Shown: positions 44,198 through 54,358 of the stretch, piece after piece
How positions within the stretch are numbered: the stretch's first letter is position 1
How the letters are laid out: each line of letters starts with the position of its first letter
Origin: Novosphingobium sp. AAP83
GTDB taxonomy: Bacteria > Pseudomonadota > Alphaproteobacteria > Sphingomonadales > Sphingomonadaceae
DNA: 64,000 nt
Assembly (NCBI RefSeq): GCF_001295795.1
Contig: NZ_LJHY01000004.1
Coordinates: forward strand, 124,001-188,000
Direction: 5' to 3'
Made by a program: the position numbers and the translations under genes
The notes under the pieces: model-generated
Databases searched by the model: none
Told to the model about the DNA's origin: nothing
What the model saw: the letters and a program-made list of their open reading frames with translations, nothing else

Positions 44198-45700
44198 GTG
44201 GACACCGGTATAATTCTTCTCGTTATCATTACTTTACTGGCTGGAATCGCGCTCGGCTGGTTCCTCGGCTCGCGCCCTGTGGCCGAATGGCGGGCGCGGG
44301 CTGATTCGCGCGATACCGAGGCGAAGGCGCTGGAAGGCACGGTCAAGGCGATGACCGTTGACCTTGCCGCGATGAGCGAGCGGGTGCGCGCGATGGATGC
44401 GCTGGCGGCGGAACTGGCCGATGTGCGCCGTGATCGCGATGAACTGGCCCCGGCCCTTGCCACCGCGCGGCAGCAGGCCGCCGATGCGCAAGTGGTGCGT
44501 GCTGAACTGGCGCAAGTGCGGGCTGATCGCGAAGCCTTGAGCACGGCGATTGAACGCCTCAAAGCCGATGCCGAAAACTTTGCCGAACAAAAGCGCATGC
44601 TGATCGAGGCGCAAGAAGCGCTGCGCAAGGAGTTTGAGAACGCGGGCAACAAAGTGCTGGAAAAGGCGCAAGAGACGTTCCTTGCGCGCGCGCAGGCCCG
44701 CTTTGAAGAGAGCGAGAAGTCGAGCGGGGAGCGGCTCAAGGCGCTGCTCTCGCCGGTCGATCAGCGACTCAAAAGCTATGAAGAGCAAGTGGGCAAGCTG
44801 GAGAAGGAACGCGTTGATGCCTTCGGCAATCTGACCGGCCTGATCCAATCGATGCGCGACGGGCAAGAGGCCGTGCGTGCAGCAGCGGCGCAATTGGGCA
44901 ATTCCTTGCGCAATGGCCCCAAAACGCGCGGCCGCTGGGGCGAATTGCAATTGCGCAATGTGCTCGAACAATGCGGCCTTGCCGAACACACCGATTTCGT
45001 CACCGAACAATCGATCGAAACCGATGAGGGCCGCTTGCGTCCTGATGCGATTGTGCGGGTACCGGGCAACAAGCTGCTGGTGATCGATGCAAAGGTATCG
45101 CTTAACGCCTATCAGGATGCGTTTGAGGCGACCGATGACGATGCGCGCAAGATCGCGCTTAACGCCCATGTCCAATCAATGCGCAACCACATCCAGACGC
45201 TGGGCGCGAAGTCCTATCAAAGCCAGTTTGAGGAAGCGCCCGATTATGTGCTGATGTTTGTGCCGGGTGAGCATTTCATTGCAGCCGCACTGGAGCGTGA
45301 TCCGGCGTTGTGGGACTATGCCTTCGAACGCCGCGTGTTGCTCGCCAGCCCGACCAACCTTGTCGCGATTGCGCGCACCGTGGCGCAAGTGTGGCGGCAG
45401 GATGGTCTGGCGCGTGAGGCGCGCGAGATTGGCCGCATGGGCGGGGAACTTTATGACCGTCTGGCAGTGGCAGCGGAACATCTGAAACGTGTCGGAAATG
45501 GTTTGGATAGCGCTGTAACGAACTACAACAAGTTTGTAGGCAGCTTTGAACGGAACGTATTGTCTGCCGGACGCCGTTTGAAAGACAAGCATATTGAAAT
45601 CGGCAAGCGCGAGGTCGAAGAAGTTCCATTGGTAGAGGCCGCACCGCGTTATGCCGAAGCGGAAGTAGCCGCTCTTGAAGGAGATTCAGGCACGGAATGA
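44198..45700 (+). CDS. rmuC: RmuC-domain protein
   Basis: A 500-residue protein starting from GTG with one membrane anchor (about 4-24). A long alanine-, glutamate- and arginine-rich coiled coil (about 35-200) precedes the RmuC nuclease-like domain (KTRGRWGELQLRNVLEQCG, LVIDAKVSLNAYQDA, FVPGEHFIAAAL). RmuC limits inversions at short inverted repeats in E. coli. That is notable here, because the window is rich in palindromes. The last bases overlap the next gene by four. Confidence 0.94.
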   Translation: MDTGIILLVIITLLAGIALGWFLGSRPVAEWRARADSRDTEAKALEGTVKAMTVDLAAMSERVRAMDALAAELADVRRDRDELAPALATARQQAADAQVVRAELAQVRADREALSTAIERLKADAENFAEQKRMLIEAQEALRKEFENAGNKVLEKAQETFLARAQARFEESEKSSGERLKALLSPVDQRLKSYEEQVGKLEKERVDAFGNLTGLIQSMRDGQEAVRAAAAQLGNSLRNGPKTRGRWGELQLRNVLEQCGLAEHTDFVTEQSIETDEGRLRPDAIVRVPGNKLLVIDAKVSLNAYQDAFEATDDDARKIALNAHVQSMRNHIQTLGAKSYQSQFEEAPDYVLMFVPGEHFIAAALERDPALWDYAFERRVLLASPTNLVAIARTVAQVWRQDGLAREAREIGRMGGELYDRLAVAAEHLKRVGNGLDSAVTNYNKFVGSFERNVLSAGRRLKDKHIEIGKREVEEVPLVEAAPRYAEAEVAALEGDSGTE

Positions 45701-46455
45701 TGGGAAGAGCAGGGCCATCGCTGATCGCGGCATTCTGGCTAACCTTGGCCGGATGCGAACGTGAGGCAGCGCCTGTTCCTGCACCATCATCAAGCGCCTT
45801 GCCCCCCCCTGAAGCCAGCGCAGTCCCCTCGCCCGAACCGTCTGCCAGCCCAACGCCTATCGCCAGCGCCGAACCGGCCAGTGTTTCTGGCCAAACTTAC
45901 GCACCACAGGACGATTGCGCCGCAGCACCGGGCTGGCCCACCTTTCACAAATCGCTTGTAGCGGCGATCCGTGCGCGTGATGGCGCTGCCCTTGCCGCAC
46001 TCTCCTCAGCCGATGTGACACTGGATTATGGCGGTGGGAATGGCGTTGAGGAATTGCAAAAGCGGCTTGCCGATCCCGAACGCGAGCTTTGGCAGGAGCT
46101 CGAACAGCTATTGCCGCTGGGCTGCGCGGTTGAAGGCGGCTTGGCAGCGATGCCTTGGGTGTTCTGGAATGTGCCGGACAGTACCGACAGCTATTCCGCC
46201 ATGCTCGTGACCGGCAAGGATGTTGCATTGCGCGATGGGCCAAACGGCAAGGCGCTTGGCAATGTGGGCTGGGCCATCGTCGATATTGATCCGATGGCAT
46301 ACAAGCCCGACGCCAAGACGACGCCCGTCACGCTTGCCAATGGCGATAAAGGCTGGATCGAGACCGCCAGATTGCGCAGCCTTCTGGACTATCGCCTGAT
46401 TGCAGAACCCAAGGATGGCGGCTGGCAGATCACCGCATTTATCGCCGGTGATTAG
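45697..46455 (+). CDS. Lipoprotein with Pro/Ala/Ser linker and C-terminal SH3-like region
   Basis: A 252-residue protein I do not recognise. It starts MMGRAGPSLIAAFWLTLAGC, with lipobox cysteine at position 20. A low-complexity Pro/Ala/Ser linker (about 24-65) leads to a globular domain with DDCAAAPGWPTFHKSLVAAI. The C-terminal part (ALRDGPNGKALGNVGW, GDKGWIETARLRSL) looks like a bacterial SH3 domain, often peptidoglycan-binding. It overlaps rmuC by ATGA and overlaps the convergent META-domain gene by four bases. Confidence 0.82.
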   Translation: MMGRAGPSLIAAFWLTLAGCEREAAPVPAPSSSALPPPEASAVPSPEPSASPTPIASAEPASVSGQTYAPQDDCAAAPGWPTFHKSLVAAIRARDGAALAALSSADVTLDYGGGNGVEELQKRLADPERELWQELEQLLPLGCAVEGGLAAMPWVFWNVPDSTDSYSAMLVTGKDVALRDGPNGKALGNVGWAIVDIDPMAYKPDAKTTPVTLANGDKGWIETARLRSLLDYRLIAEPKDGGWQITAFIAGD

Positions 46456-46850
46456 ATCAGTTCCAATTCAAGGATATGACCACCCGAAGTAAGTCGCAGT
46501 GTTTTGCCGCTCCGCAACAGTTCGGGTGCGGCTGAAAGCAGCGCGTTGACGGCCTCTTCCTGTTGCCAGACAGGGCCTTCGCAGAACATCCTTGTGGCCA
46601 TCAGTGGTCCGGCAATCAGCCGGTTGCCCTCGATACGATAATCACCGCCAATCCCGTTGCAGCCGACATTGGCGCCGAGACGGTCCTGATCGAAACGCAT
46701 GGTCGCCTTGGCAGGCACGACCGGAGCTGCGCCATCAATCCGTGTGATCGTCCAGCGGGTATCGGAAAGCGCCGTGGTGGCAGAAGGCGCGGTGGCGCAA
46801 CTGCCAAGTAGGGCAGCAGAACCGGTGATTAGGGCTAGAGCGTTGCGCAT
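46452..46850 (-). CDS. META-domain (HslJ-like) lipoprotein
   Basis: A 132-residue lipoprotein with lipobox LLGSC (Cys18). One META domain follows: TRWTITRIDG, VGCNGIGGDYRIEGNRL, MATRMFCEG. HslJ-like proteins sit in the outer membrane or periplasm and relate to stress or antibiotic tolerance in E. coli; the biochemistry is unclear. It overlaps the convergent lipoprotein gene by four bases. Confidence 0.88.
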   Translation of the reverse strand: MRNALALITGSAALLGSCATAPSATTALSDTRWTITRIDGAAPVVPAKATMRFDQDRLGANVGCNGIGGDYRIEGNRLIAGPLMATRMFCEGPVWQQEEAVNALLSAAPELLRSGKTLRLTSGGHILELELI

Positions 46851-46904
46851 GGACGCTATTATCCACAGAACGCCTGACCATTTGATTAACCGGCCTGTCA
46901 GCCT

Positions 46905-47708
46905 TCACACATCAAGCGTTGCCAGCACCTCATAGGCCAAGACAGCGCCTGCAACAGCGGCATTAAGGCTGTCGGCGCGGCCCCGCATAGGCATGGTCAC
47001 GCGCAGATCGCAGGCCGTTTCGTATTCTTCTGGCAGTCCGCGCGACTCGTTGCCGATCATGACAAAGCACGGCGCGGCATAGGCGGCACCACGATGGGGC
47101 ACAGCCTCGCGCAAACTGGCGGCGACCAATTGGCCCTCGCCTGCCCGCAACCAAGCACTGAATTCATCCCAGCGTGCCTGCGCCAGTTGTTGCGTGAAGA
47201 TCGCGCCCATGCTGGCACGCACGGCTTCGACCGAGAACGGATCGACGCAATCGTCGATCAGGATCAGCCCGCCTGCGCCCACTGCATCAGCGGTGCGCAG
47301 CATCGTGCCAAGATTGCCCGGATCACGCATGGCATGTGCCACAAGCCAGATCGGCGCGGCGTTGCGATCAATGCGCTGGATCGAGGTGTCCCATTCAGCG
47401 AAGACCCCGGCGACGGCTTGGGGATTTTCCTTGCCGGTTACTTTGGCGAGAATATCGACTGGCAGTTCGATCACTTCGCCGCCTGCGGAATCGACCGCCG
47501 CTTCGAGTTCATCCAGCAATGGATGACCTTCGCGGCCTTGCGCCATCAGCAGGATTTCCGGTAAACGCCCGCCCTCGCGGGCATCGGTGAGCAAGCGCAG
47601 CCCTTCGGCGAGGAATTTGCGTTCAAGCCGCCGGTACTTCTTTTCGCGCAAACTGCGCACGAATTTGACCGTGGGGTTGGAAAAGCCGGTGATGATCTTG
47701 CGCGTCAT
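46905..47708 (-). CDS. TrmH/SpoU family RNA 2'-O-methyltransferase
   Basis: SAM-dependent knot-fold methyltransferase, 267 residues. It has an N-terminal substrate-binding domain (VRSLREKKYRRLERKFLAEG) and the SpoU motifs RDPGNLGTMLRTADAVGAGG, VMIGNESRGLP and MPMRGRADSLNAAVAG. The target nucleotide, in rRNA or tRNA, cannot be read from sequence. I start at MTRKIITGF; another ATG lies 18 bases upstream. It follows the HPr gene in the same direction. Confidence 0.92.
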   Translation of the reverse strand: MTRKIITGFSNPTVKFVRSLREKKYRRLERKFLAEGLRLLTDAREGGRLPEILLMAQGREGHPLLDELEAAVDSAGGEVIELPVDILAKVTGKENPQAVAGVFAEWDTSIQRIDRNAAPIWLVAHAMRDPGNLGTMLRTADAVGAGGLILIDDCVDPFSVEAVRASMGAIFTQQLAQARWDEFSAWLRAGEGQLVAASLREAVPHRGAAYAAPCFVMIGNESRGLPEEYETACDLRVTMPMRGRADSLNAAVAGAVLAYEVLATLDV

Positions 47709-47748
47709 GCCGCCCCCATGCGTCAAGCAGCTTCAGGCGGCAAGAGGA

Positions 47749-48045
47749 TCAATCTTCGCCGAAGCCGTCCTTGATTAGTCCGGTCAGCTTCATCAGGATC
47801 GCGTCGGCATCGCCTTCGGGGCCGGATACGGTGACATCAACCATATCGCCTTTGGCCGCGCCGAGCATCATCAGGCCAAGGATCGAGCCGCCATTGGCGT
47901 CGGTCCCGTCTTTGGCGACGATCACTTCAATGCCTTCGGGCAGCTTGGCCACGGCATTGACGAATTTGGCACTGGCGCGGGCATGGAGGCCGCGCTGGTT
48001 TACGATCGTCACCGTTTCGCGAGTGACATAACCTTGATCCGACAT
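47749..48045 (-). CDS. ptsH: HPr-type phosphocarrier protein of PTS-Ntr
   Basis: A 98-residue HPr-fold protein. Phosphorylation occurs on the histidine in RGLHARASAKF. The Ser region ANGGSILGLMMLGA matches the site that HprK phosphorylates. It starts MSDQGYVTRE one base after the EIIA stop. With EIIA and HprK it belongs to the regulatory phosphotransfer chain of alphaproteobacteria, without sugar transport. Confidence 0.93.
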   Translation of the reverse strand: MSDQGYVTRETVTIVNQRGLHARASAKFVNAVAKLPEGIEVIVAKDGTDANGGSILGLMMLGAAKGDMVDVTVSGPEGDADAILMKLTGLIKDGFGED

Positions 48046-48046
48046 C

Positions 48047-48451
48047 TCACGCATCCTGCCCTAAGAATTCGGAAGCGATCGTTATGTAGTTTCGGCCAGC
48101 GTCACGCGCGGCCGATGTCGCTTCTTTGACGCCCATGCAATTGCGCGCCTTGGCCAGACGGATCAGCATGGGCAGATTGATCCCGGCAATCACTTCGACT
48201 TTGCCCGCCTGCATAAGCGAGATAGCAAGGTTGGATGGGGTGCCGCCGAACAGATCGGTGAGGATGATCACGCCTTCACCGCTATCGACACGTTTGATGG
48301 CGTCGGCGATTTCCTTACGGCGTTTTTCCATGTCATCATTCGGGCCGATGCAGACGCCAATTACGTCTGTCTGGCGACCGACAACGTGCTCCATCGCATG
48401 GATGAATTCATCGGCAAGTGCGCCGTGGGTAACGAGAATAAGACCGATCAT
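48047..48451 (-). CDS. PTS EIIA of the mannose/fructose type (regulatory)
   Basis: A 134-residue EIIA domain starting MIGLILVTHGALADEFIHAM, with the phosphorylated histidine in VTHG and the IIA motif LTDLFGGTPSNLA. No EIIB, C or D genes accompany it, so it is a regulatory component that receives phosphate from HPr. I choose the ATG at 48451; upstream residues are not IIA-like. It lies between rapZ and the HPr gene. Confidence 0.93.
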   Translation of the reverse strand: MIGLILVTHGALADEFIHAMEHVVGRQTDVIGVCIGPNDDMEKRRKEIADAIKRVDSGEGVIILTDLFGGTPSNLAISLMQAGKVEVIAGINLPMLIRLAKARNCMGVKEATSAARDAGRNYITIASEFLGQDA

Positions 48452-48593
48452 GAACAGGGCGTGCTCCGAGGTGCGGCCAAACATCTTGCCAGGCCTTGCA
48501 TGAACGCAAGCTTGGCACGGACGCGGGGAACGCAAAACGACTGGGAATCGAAAACCATGACTTCCAGTAATGCCCCGCCCATCATCGTTATCA

Positions 48594-49526
48594 TTATCCC
48601 TTGCCGCCTAGGTTCTGATTGCCTTCCAGCATATCAGCCGCCCGTGACGACAGGTTGCGATGCAGCAATGTGGGAGAAAATCCCGCGTCGCGCAAGTCAG
48701 AAGCGATCTGCTCGGCCATGAACACCGAACGATGCCGCCCGCCGGTGCAGCCGAACGCGACGTGGACATAGGCTTTGCCCTGTTCCTGATAGCGCGGCAA
48801 CAGCAGCAGGAGCAGGTCACGAATGCGGGCAAAAGCCTCGGCAAAGGCGGGATCTTGCTGGATAAACGCGCCGACCGCATAATCACGCCCGGTTTGCGGG
48901 CGCAAATCATCGACCCAGTGCGGGTTGGCCAGAAAGCGCATATCAAACACCAGATCAGCCAGCGGCGGCGTGCCGCGCGAAAAACCGAAACTGCTGATCG
49001 TCAGCGTTGTCGGGGCTGGCGTTTCACCAGCAAACTGGCTGCGAATCGCTTGTTGCAAATCGTTTGTGGTAAAGTTGCTGGTGGTGATCACCACATCGGC
49101 CCAGCGGCGCAGCGGCTCCAGCAATTCGCGCTCTGCCGAAATGCCGGTGGTGGCGGGCTTATCCTCGCTCATCGGATGGCGGCGGCGGGTTTCGTTATAG
49201 CGCCGTTCAAGCTCTGACCCGGCGCAATCGAGGAACAGTGTTGTGATCAGCAGGTCTTTGCGCTGCGAGAGCTTTTTAACCATTTCAATCGTGCGCGCCG
49301 GATCAAATCCGCGTGTTCGCGTATCAAACCCGATGGCCATGGGAGCGCCGGATTCGACACGAGCTGACCTGTGTTCGGTTTCCAGCAAGCGGTCGAGCAG
49401 GCGGATGGGGAAGTTGTCAATCGCTTCCCAGCCAAGGTCCTCAAGCGTGCGCAGCGCCGTCGTCTTCCCCGCCCCAAGCAGGCCGGTGACGAGAAGGATG
49501 CGTTGCGGATTCGACTCTTGCGCCAT
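48594..49526 (-). CDS. rapZ: RapZ/YvcJ family nucleotide-binding protein
   Basis: P-loop protein of 310 residues. Walker A is GLLGAGKT near the N-terminus; the C-terminal domain has FGCTGGRHRSVFMAEQIA and CSGSEL-like features (LFLDCAGSELERRYNETRR). In E. coli RapZ guides GlmZ sRNA decay. In alphaproteobacteria its RNA role is not established, and it lies with hprK and PTS-Ntr genes, as here. It is probably part of that regulatory block. Confidence 0.92.
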   Translation of the reverse strand: MAQESNPQRILLVTGLLGAGKTTALRTLEDLGWEAIDNFPIRLLDRLLETEHRSARVESGAPMAIGFDTRTRGFDPARTIEMVKKLSQRKDLLITTLFLDCAGSELERRYNETRRRHPMSEDKPATTGISAERELLEPLRRWADVVITTSNFTTNDLQQAIRSQFAGETPAPTTLTISSFGFSRGTPPLADLVFDMRFLANPHWVDDLRPQTGRDYAVGAFIQQDPAFAEAFARIRDLLLLLLPRYQEQGKAYVHVAFGCTGGRHRSVFMAEQIASDLRDAGFSPTLLHRNLSSRAADMLEGNQNLGGKG

Positions 49527-49586
49527 CACCGCGTGCTTTGCGCTTTTGTAGGGACGATGAAAAGTCCGTAAGCGACTTGTCCCGTA

Positions 49587-50012
49587 TCAGGAAAACATCA
49601 ATCCATAAGTGCGCATTGCGATTTCTGCGCGCAACGCCAGAACCGGGCTATCGGGATAGAGCTTTACCCATGGCAGCGGGACATCGCCGATGGTGATGGT
49701 CGCAGCGCTCTCGATGAAGCGCGGCGCTTGGCCATCGAGGCTAATCACGAGCGCGACGGGCACCGGCGATGATACCGGCATGTCCACCAAACCCACGTTG
49801 CGCACTTCGAGCGTGCCGATGGTGTTGGGGTGGGGCGCTGCAATCAAACGCCCGTTTTGCGCGCTAAGCATCACGCCATCATCACCCAACAGCATGGCGC
49901 CGCGATCAATCAAGGCAAGCGCAAGGCTGGATTTGCCCGACGCCGGCGCGCCTTCGATAAGAAGGCCGCGCCCGCCGATGGCCACGCAAGTTGCCTGTCG
50001 CACGGTGCTCAT
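49587..50012 (-). CDS. hprK: Short HPr kinase/phosphorylase
   Basis: A 141-residue protein equal to the catalytic half of HprK. It has Walker A GAPASGKSSLALALIDRG and ALLGDDGVMLS-like residues. The N-terminal domain of Gram-positive HprK (about 310 residues) is absent, as is typical of alphaproteobacteria. It would phosphorylate the serine of HPr. It overlaps chvG by four bases, linking the PTS chain to the two-component system. Confidence 0.93.
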   Translation of the reverse strand: MSTVRQATCVAIGGRGLLIEGAPASGKSSLALALIDRGAMLLGDDGVMLSAQNGRLIAAPHPNTIGTLEVRNVGLVDMPVSSPVPVALVISLDGQAPRFIESAATITIGDVPLPWVKLYPDSPVLALRAEIAMRTYGLMFS

Positions 50013-51628
50013 TCCGCCTCCTCCTCGGCCAACAAGGGCAGGCTGAGCACAAGGTAAGCGCCCTGCTTTCCATCTGGCCGGTCATCCACCACCAGCGCGC
50101 CATCGTGCGCTTCGGCAATGGTGCGGGCAATGGCGAGGCCAAGGCCGCTATGCGCACCAAAGGCTTCTTCGGTCGGGCGGACGGAATGGAAGCGCTCGAA
50201 CACTTTGTCGCGTTCCGATGCCGGGATACCGGGTCCCTCGTCCGATACCGAAAGATGCGCCATTTCCTCGTCGCCCCACACCACAACTTCGACCACGCCG
50301 CCAGCCGGAGTGAAGGATACAGCGTTATCGAGCAGGTTTTCGAGCACGCGTTCCAATCGGGCGGCGTCCCCCGGAACCAGTGTATCGCCGCCTGCATGGT
50401 CAAAGCGGATCGGGATCGAGGCATTGGCGCGTATATCACGTGCGCCGACAATCTGCGAGGCAAGGGCAGCCATATCCAGCGGCATGAACGTGGCGCGACT
50501 GAGTTCGGCATCGATGCGGCTGGCATCGGCGATTTCGGTGATCAGGCGATCAATCCGCTGCACATCGTGCGCGGCGATATCGGCCAGTTGCCGACGCAAG
50601 GCAGGGTCATCCACACGCTCCATCGTTTCCAGCGCGCTGGACAGCGAGGCAAGCGGGTTCTTGAGTTCGTGCGCGACATCTGCCGCAAACATTTCCACCG
50701 CATCAATGCGCTGGCGCAGTGCAGTGGTCATATCCGAAACGGCGCGTGCGAGCAGGCCGATCTCGTCTCCCCGATCCGGCAAGCGCGGCACGACGACCTC
50801 ACGCTCGCGCCCCAAGCGCACGCGCACGGCGGCCCGCACCAGAGCGCGCAAAGGCTGCACGATGGTGCGCGCAAGAAACAAGGAGAGCTGGATCGAGAGC
50901 AGCAGGGCAAAGCCGATGATGATCACCAGCGTCTGGCGGGCATCGCGCACCGATTGGGTAACGTCCAACGCGTTACGCAAGCTAAGCAACACCTCGCCGT
51001 CTCTGCCGACGGGTGCAGCGGCGGTGATCACCGGCGTACGGTCCGGTGCATAGCGCAAGTACACCTCGGTCTTGCCCGAATTGCGCGCGGCGGCAATTTC
51101 GGGCCAGCTTCCGGCGGGCTGTTCAGCGGTGTCGCTATAGCGCTGCACCGATGGCGCGTTGACGATAAAATCCACGCCGCGATCCAGCAATCGCGCGGCT
51201 TTCTGATACCATGGTTCGGTTTCGGGATCGATCAGCGCGAAGGAGGGTGGAGCAAGCGCAAAGCTATCGGCCAGAAGCTGGCCTTGCCCGTCGTAAAACC
51301 GCAGGCGCAAGGTCTGTTCGGTGCCGATGCGGGCGAGCAGTTTGCGACGTTGTTCGATACTGGCGCCATCAAGCGCGTCAGCGGCGATATCAGCTTCGGC
51401 CCGGGCGAGCTTAAAACGCTCTTCGATCAACTGGGAGCGGTAGCTGTCCAGATAGAAGAAACCGCCAGCCAGCAGCGCGAGTGCGATAACATTGAAGAAC
51501 AGGATGCGCGTGGTAAGCGACACGCCGCGAATACGCCAGCGGCGGCCCAGACGCGGACGCTCCAGACGCGGCCGGGGCGGCAGCGGGCGGGCGTCATCAA
51601 TCGTCGGCAAAACTGTAGCCTGCGCCAT
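50009..51628 (-). CDS. chvG: ChvG-type sensor histidine kinase
   Basis: Membrane sensor of 539 residues. It has one helix near residues 37-56, a periplasmic domain, a second helix ([19 protein letters not shown]), a HAMP linker, the H-box [19 protein letters not shown], and ATPase N and G boxes ([28 protein letters not shown]). In rhizobia ChvG responds to acid and envelope stress through ChvI. The start at 51628 overlaps the chvI stop by 32 bases; a GTG downstream is an alternative. Confidence 0.93.
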   Translation of the reverse strand: MAQATVLPTIDDARPLPPRPRLERPRLGRRWRIRGVSLTTRILFFNVIALALLAGGFFYLDSYRSQLIEERFKLARAEADIAADALDGASIEQRRKLLARIGTEQTLRLRFYDGQGQLLADSFALAPPSFALIDPETEPWYQKAARLLDRGVDFIVNAPSVQRYSDTAEQPAGSWPEIAAARNSGKTEVYLRYAPDRTPVITAAAPVGRDGEVLLSLRNALDVTQSVRDARQTLVIIIGFALLLSIQLSLFLARTIVQPLRALVRAAVRVRLGREREVVVPRLPDRGDEIGLLARAVSDMTTALRQRIDAVEMFAADVAHELKNPLASLSSALETMERVDDPALRRQLADIAAHDVQRIDRLITEIADASRIDAELSRATFMPLDMAALASQIVGARDIRANASIPIRFDHAGGDTLVPGDAARLERVLENLLDNAVSFTPAGGVVEVVVWGDEEMAHLSVSDEGPGIPASERDKVFERFHSVRPTEEAFGAHSGLGLAIARTIAEAHDGALVVDDRPDGKQGAYLVLSLPLLAEEEAE

Positions 51629-52352
51629 AGAGCGTTTCGATTGCACCGAATTCGGCATCGGCGACGCGGAACTTGCGGCGCAACCGCTTGATGTGACTAT
51701 CGATGGTGCGATCATCGACGAAGACATCATCGTGATAGGCCGCGTCCATCAGCTGGTTGCGCGTTTTGACCACTCCAGGGCGCATGGCAAGCGCTTCAAG
51801 GATCATGAATTCGGTAACCGTGAGCGACACCGGTGCGTCATTCCAGGTTACAGCGTGGCGCGCCGGGTCCATCACCAGACGCCCGCGCCGGATCGGATCG
51901 GGCAGCGGTTCGCCGGTGGGTTCTTGCTCTTCGGCTTCGCGGCGCACGATATCACTGCGCCGCAAGATCGCCTTGATCCGCGCGACGAGCAGGCGCTGGC
52001 TGAAGGGTTTGGCAATGTAATCATCGGCCCCCATCGACAGGCCAAGCGCCTCGTCGGCCTCGTCATTTTTGCTGGTGAGAAAAATAAGTGGCAGATCGCT
52101 TTTCTCCCGCAAGCGGCGCAGCAATTCAAGGCCATCCATGCGCGGCATCTTGATATCGCACACCGCAAGGTCGGGCGGGTTGTCCAGCATGGCCTTCAGC
52201 GCGCTATCCCCGTCGTTATAAAGCCGGGTAACAAAGCCTTCGGTTTGCAAAGCAATGGAAACAGTCGTTAAAATGTTGCGGTCATCATCGACAAGCGCGA
52301 TGGTCCTTGGGTCAGCCTGCGCCGCAACATGGTCTGGTGGAATACTGCCCAT
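51597..52352 (-). CDS. chvI: ChvI-type response regulator
   Basis: A 251-residue OmpR-type regulator. The receiver domain has the acidic pocket VDDDR and phospho-acceptor Asp66 ([10 protein letters not shown]). The winged-helix domain has [20 protein letters not shown] and [17 protein letters not shown]. It precedes chvG in one operon and is divergent from pckA. In rhizobia ChvI sits beside pckA in the same way. The start is taken at [10 protein letters not shown]. Confidence 0.94.
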   Translation of the reverse strand: MGSIPPDHVAAQADPRTIALVDDDRNILTTVSIALQTEGFVTRLYNDGDSALKAMLDNPPDLAVCDIKMPRMDGLELLRRLREKSDLPLIFLTSKNDEADEALGLSMGADDYIAKPFSQRLLVARIKAILRRSDIVRREAEEQEPTGEPLPDPIRRGRLVMDPARHAVTWNDAPVSLTVTEFMILEALAMRPGVVKTRNQLMDAAYHDDVFVDDRTIDSHIKRLRRKFRVADAEFGAIETLYGAGYSFADD

Positions 52353-52583
52353 AATGTGTGAATACCGGCAGCACCGACCGCGCGCAACTTTATGCCGACA
52401 CGCGACTGAAAAGATAGTTGCATGAGATGCAAGCGACTGCGCAAAAAACTTCGTTGAAGCGTGGCATTTGACGCAGCATTGCGCAAATACTATGCGCCAC
52501 CTCAGAATCAGCGCATTCGTATTCGCAATACCGCGCAAGGCGGGGTCTCTACCCGCTTACGCGCCGCCATCGGGAGGTCCTAA
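52353..52583. promoter_or_regulatory. Divergent promoter region between chvI and pckA
   Basis: This 231-base gap must hold promoters for the chvI operon and pckA. I see repeated GCGCAA words (at about 52440, 52488 and 52533) and TGCATGAGATGCA, but no convincing consensus promoter. ChvI binding here would fit the known rhizobial link; that is inference. Confidence 0.45.
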
Positions 52584-54188
52584 GTGTCCGCTAACAGCCT
52601 GAATGTATCTCTCGCCAGCCAGGGTTTTCCCGAACCGGCAGAACTGTTTGCCAACCTCGGAACAACATCGCTGGTCGAACATGCCGTCCGCAACGGCGAA
52701 GGTTTGCTCTCGGTTGACGGGCCACTGGTGGTTGAAACCGGCAAACACACGGGACGAAGCGCAAAGGACAAGTTCATTGTCCGCGATGCCGAAACAGAAA
52801 ACACCGTATGGTGGGGCAAGACCAACGCTTCGATGACGCCAGAACACTTTGCCGCACTCAAGGCTGATTTTATCGCCGCACTGGGCGAAAAAGATCGCCT
52901 CTATGTGGCCGACCTGTTTGGCGGTAGCCAGCGAGAGCATCGCGTGAATGTGCGCGTGATCAACGAATTTGCATGGCACAACCTGTTCGTGCGCACCTTG
53001 CTCGTCCGCCCGACCGATGCCGAACTGGCAACGATTGCGCCGGAATATACGATCATCGATCTGCCCAGCTTCCGCGCCGATCCTGGACGCCACGGCAGCC
53101 GCAGCGAAACCGTTGTGGCGGTGAACTTCAGCGAAAAGCTGATCCTGATCGGCGGCACGGCCTATGCCGGTGAAATGAAGAAGTCGGTGTTCGGCATCCT
53201 CAACTACCTGCTGCCTGCCAAGGGCGTGATGCCGATGCACTGCTCGGCCAACGTCGGCCCCGATGGCAAAACCGCCGTGTTCTTCGGCCTTTCAGGCACC
53301 GGCAAGACCACGCTTTCGGCTGATGCTTCGCGCACGCTGATCGGCGATGACGAGCATGGCTGGTCAGATACCGCCGTGTTCAACTTCGAAGGCGGTTGCT
53401 ACGCCAAGATGATCCGCCTATCGGCAGAAGCAGAACCGGAAATCTTCGCTACGACCAAGCGTTTCGGCACGGTGCTGGAAAACGTCGTGATCGATCCGGT
53501 GACCCGCACAATCGATCTTGATGATAACAGCCTGGCTGAAAACAGCCGCGGCTCCTACCCGATCGATTTCATTCCCAACTGCTCGGAAAAGAACCTCGGC
53601 CCGGTTCCCGCCAACCTCATCTTCCTCACGGCAGATGCTTATGGCGTGTTGCCTCCGATTGCGCGCCTCACGGCCGATCAGGCAATGTACCACTTCATCT
53701 CGGGCTACACCGCACGCGTTGCCGGCACCGAAATCGGCGTGACCGAACCCGAAGCCACGTTCTCCACCTGCTTTGGTGCGCCGTTCATGCCGCGTCACCC
53801 ATCGGTCTATGGCAACCTGCTGAAAGAGCGCATCGCCAAGGGCGGCGTAAAGTGCTGGTTGGTCAACACCGGCTGGTCAGGCGGCAAGGCCACGCAAGAA
53901 GGCATCAAGCGTATGCCGATCAAGGCCACGCGCGCGCTGCTCAATGCTGCGCTCGATGGCAGCCTGAACAACGCAACTTTCAAGAAAGACCCCAACTTCG
54001 GCTTCGAAGTGCCGGTTGAAGTGGCAGGCGTTGATACGAAGCTGCTCGATCCACGCGGCGCATGGGCCGATGGCGAGGAATACGACAAGACTGCACAGGA
54101 ACTGGTCCGCAAGTTCGTGGACAACTTCCAGCAGTTTGCCGAGCACGTTGACCAGTCGGTCCGCGATGCGGCGCCTGTCGCGGCCTGA
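52584..54188 (+). CDS. pckA: Phosphoenolpyruvate carboxykinase (ATP)
   Basis: Converts oxaloacetate to phosphoenolpyruvate, the entry step of gluconeogenesis. The 534-residue protein has [10 protein letters not shown], the kinase-1a loop [10 protein letters not shown], metal-binding DDEHGW and [11 protein letters not shown]. It starts from GTG after GGGAGGTCC. It is divergent from chvI, suggesting control by the ChvG/ChvI system together with PTS-Ntr. A strong terminator follows. Confidence 0.97.
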   Translation: MSANSLNVSLASQGFPEPAELFANLGTTSLVEHAVRNGEGLLSVDGPLVVETGKHTGRSAKDKFIVRDAETENTVWWGKTNASMTPEHFAALKADFIAALGEKDRLYVADLFGGSQREHRVNVRVINEFAWHNLFVRTLLVRPTDAELATIAPEYTIIDLPSFRADPGRHGSRSETVVAVNFSEKLILIGGTAYAGEMKKSVFGILNYLLPAKGVMPMHCSANVGPDGKTAVFFGLSGTGKTTLSADASRTLIGDDEHGWSDTAVFNFEGGCYAKMIRLSAEAEPEIFATTKRFGTVLENVVIDPVTRTIDLDDNSLAENSRGSYPIDFIPNCSEKNLGPVPANLIFLTADAYGVLPPIARLTADQAMYHFISGYTARVAGTEIGVTEPEATFSTCFGAPFMPRHPSVYGNLLKERIAKGGVKCWLVNTGWSGGKATQEGIKRMPIKATRALLNAALDGSLNNATFKKDPNFGFEVPVEVAGVDTKLLDPRGAWADGEEYDKTAQELVRKFVDNFQQFAEHVDQSVRDAAPVAA

Positions 54189-54213
54189 ACCGATATCTCA
54201 TAATCTGAGCGTC

Positions 54214-54241
54214 AAGAGGCCCCTTCCCGGGGCCTCTTTTC
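54214..54241 (+). terminator. Intrinsic terminator after pckA
   Basis: A ten-base stem AAGAGGCCCC (54214-54223) pairs with GGGGCCTCTT (54229-54238), with a five-base loop and a T-run after it. It lies 25 bases after the pckA stop. Confidence 0.88.
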
Positions 54242-54358
54242 GTTTGGGCAATGTGAAATAAACAAGACAGAACCGACGATTTCGCCACATAACTGGCATC
54301 GATCCGTAAAACGCGGGTCACAGAGAGAGGGTATCGGCACAGACTGGAGGGGTTTGTG

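Noticed and set aside
49587..50012. Truncated hprK
   Set aside because: Alphaproteobacterial HprK normally lacks the N-terminal domain, and the overlap with chvG is the usual arrangement.
49991..51691. A 566-codon open frame on the plus strand
   Set aside because: Antisense to chvG, which has all histidine-kinase boxes. No domain is recognisable in the plus-strand frame.
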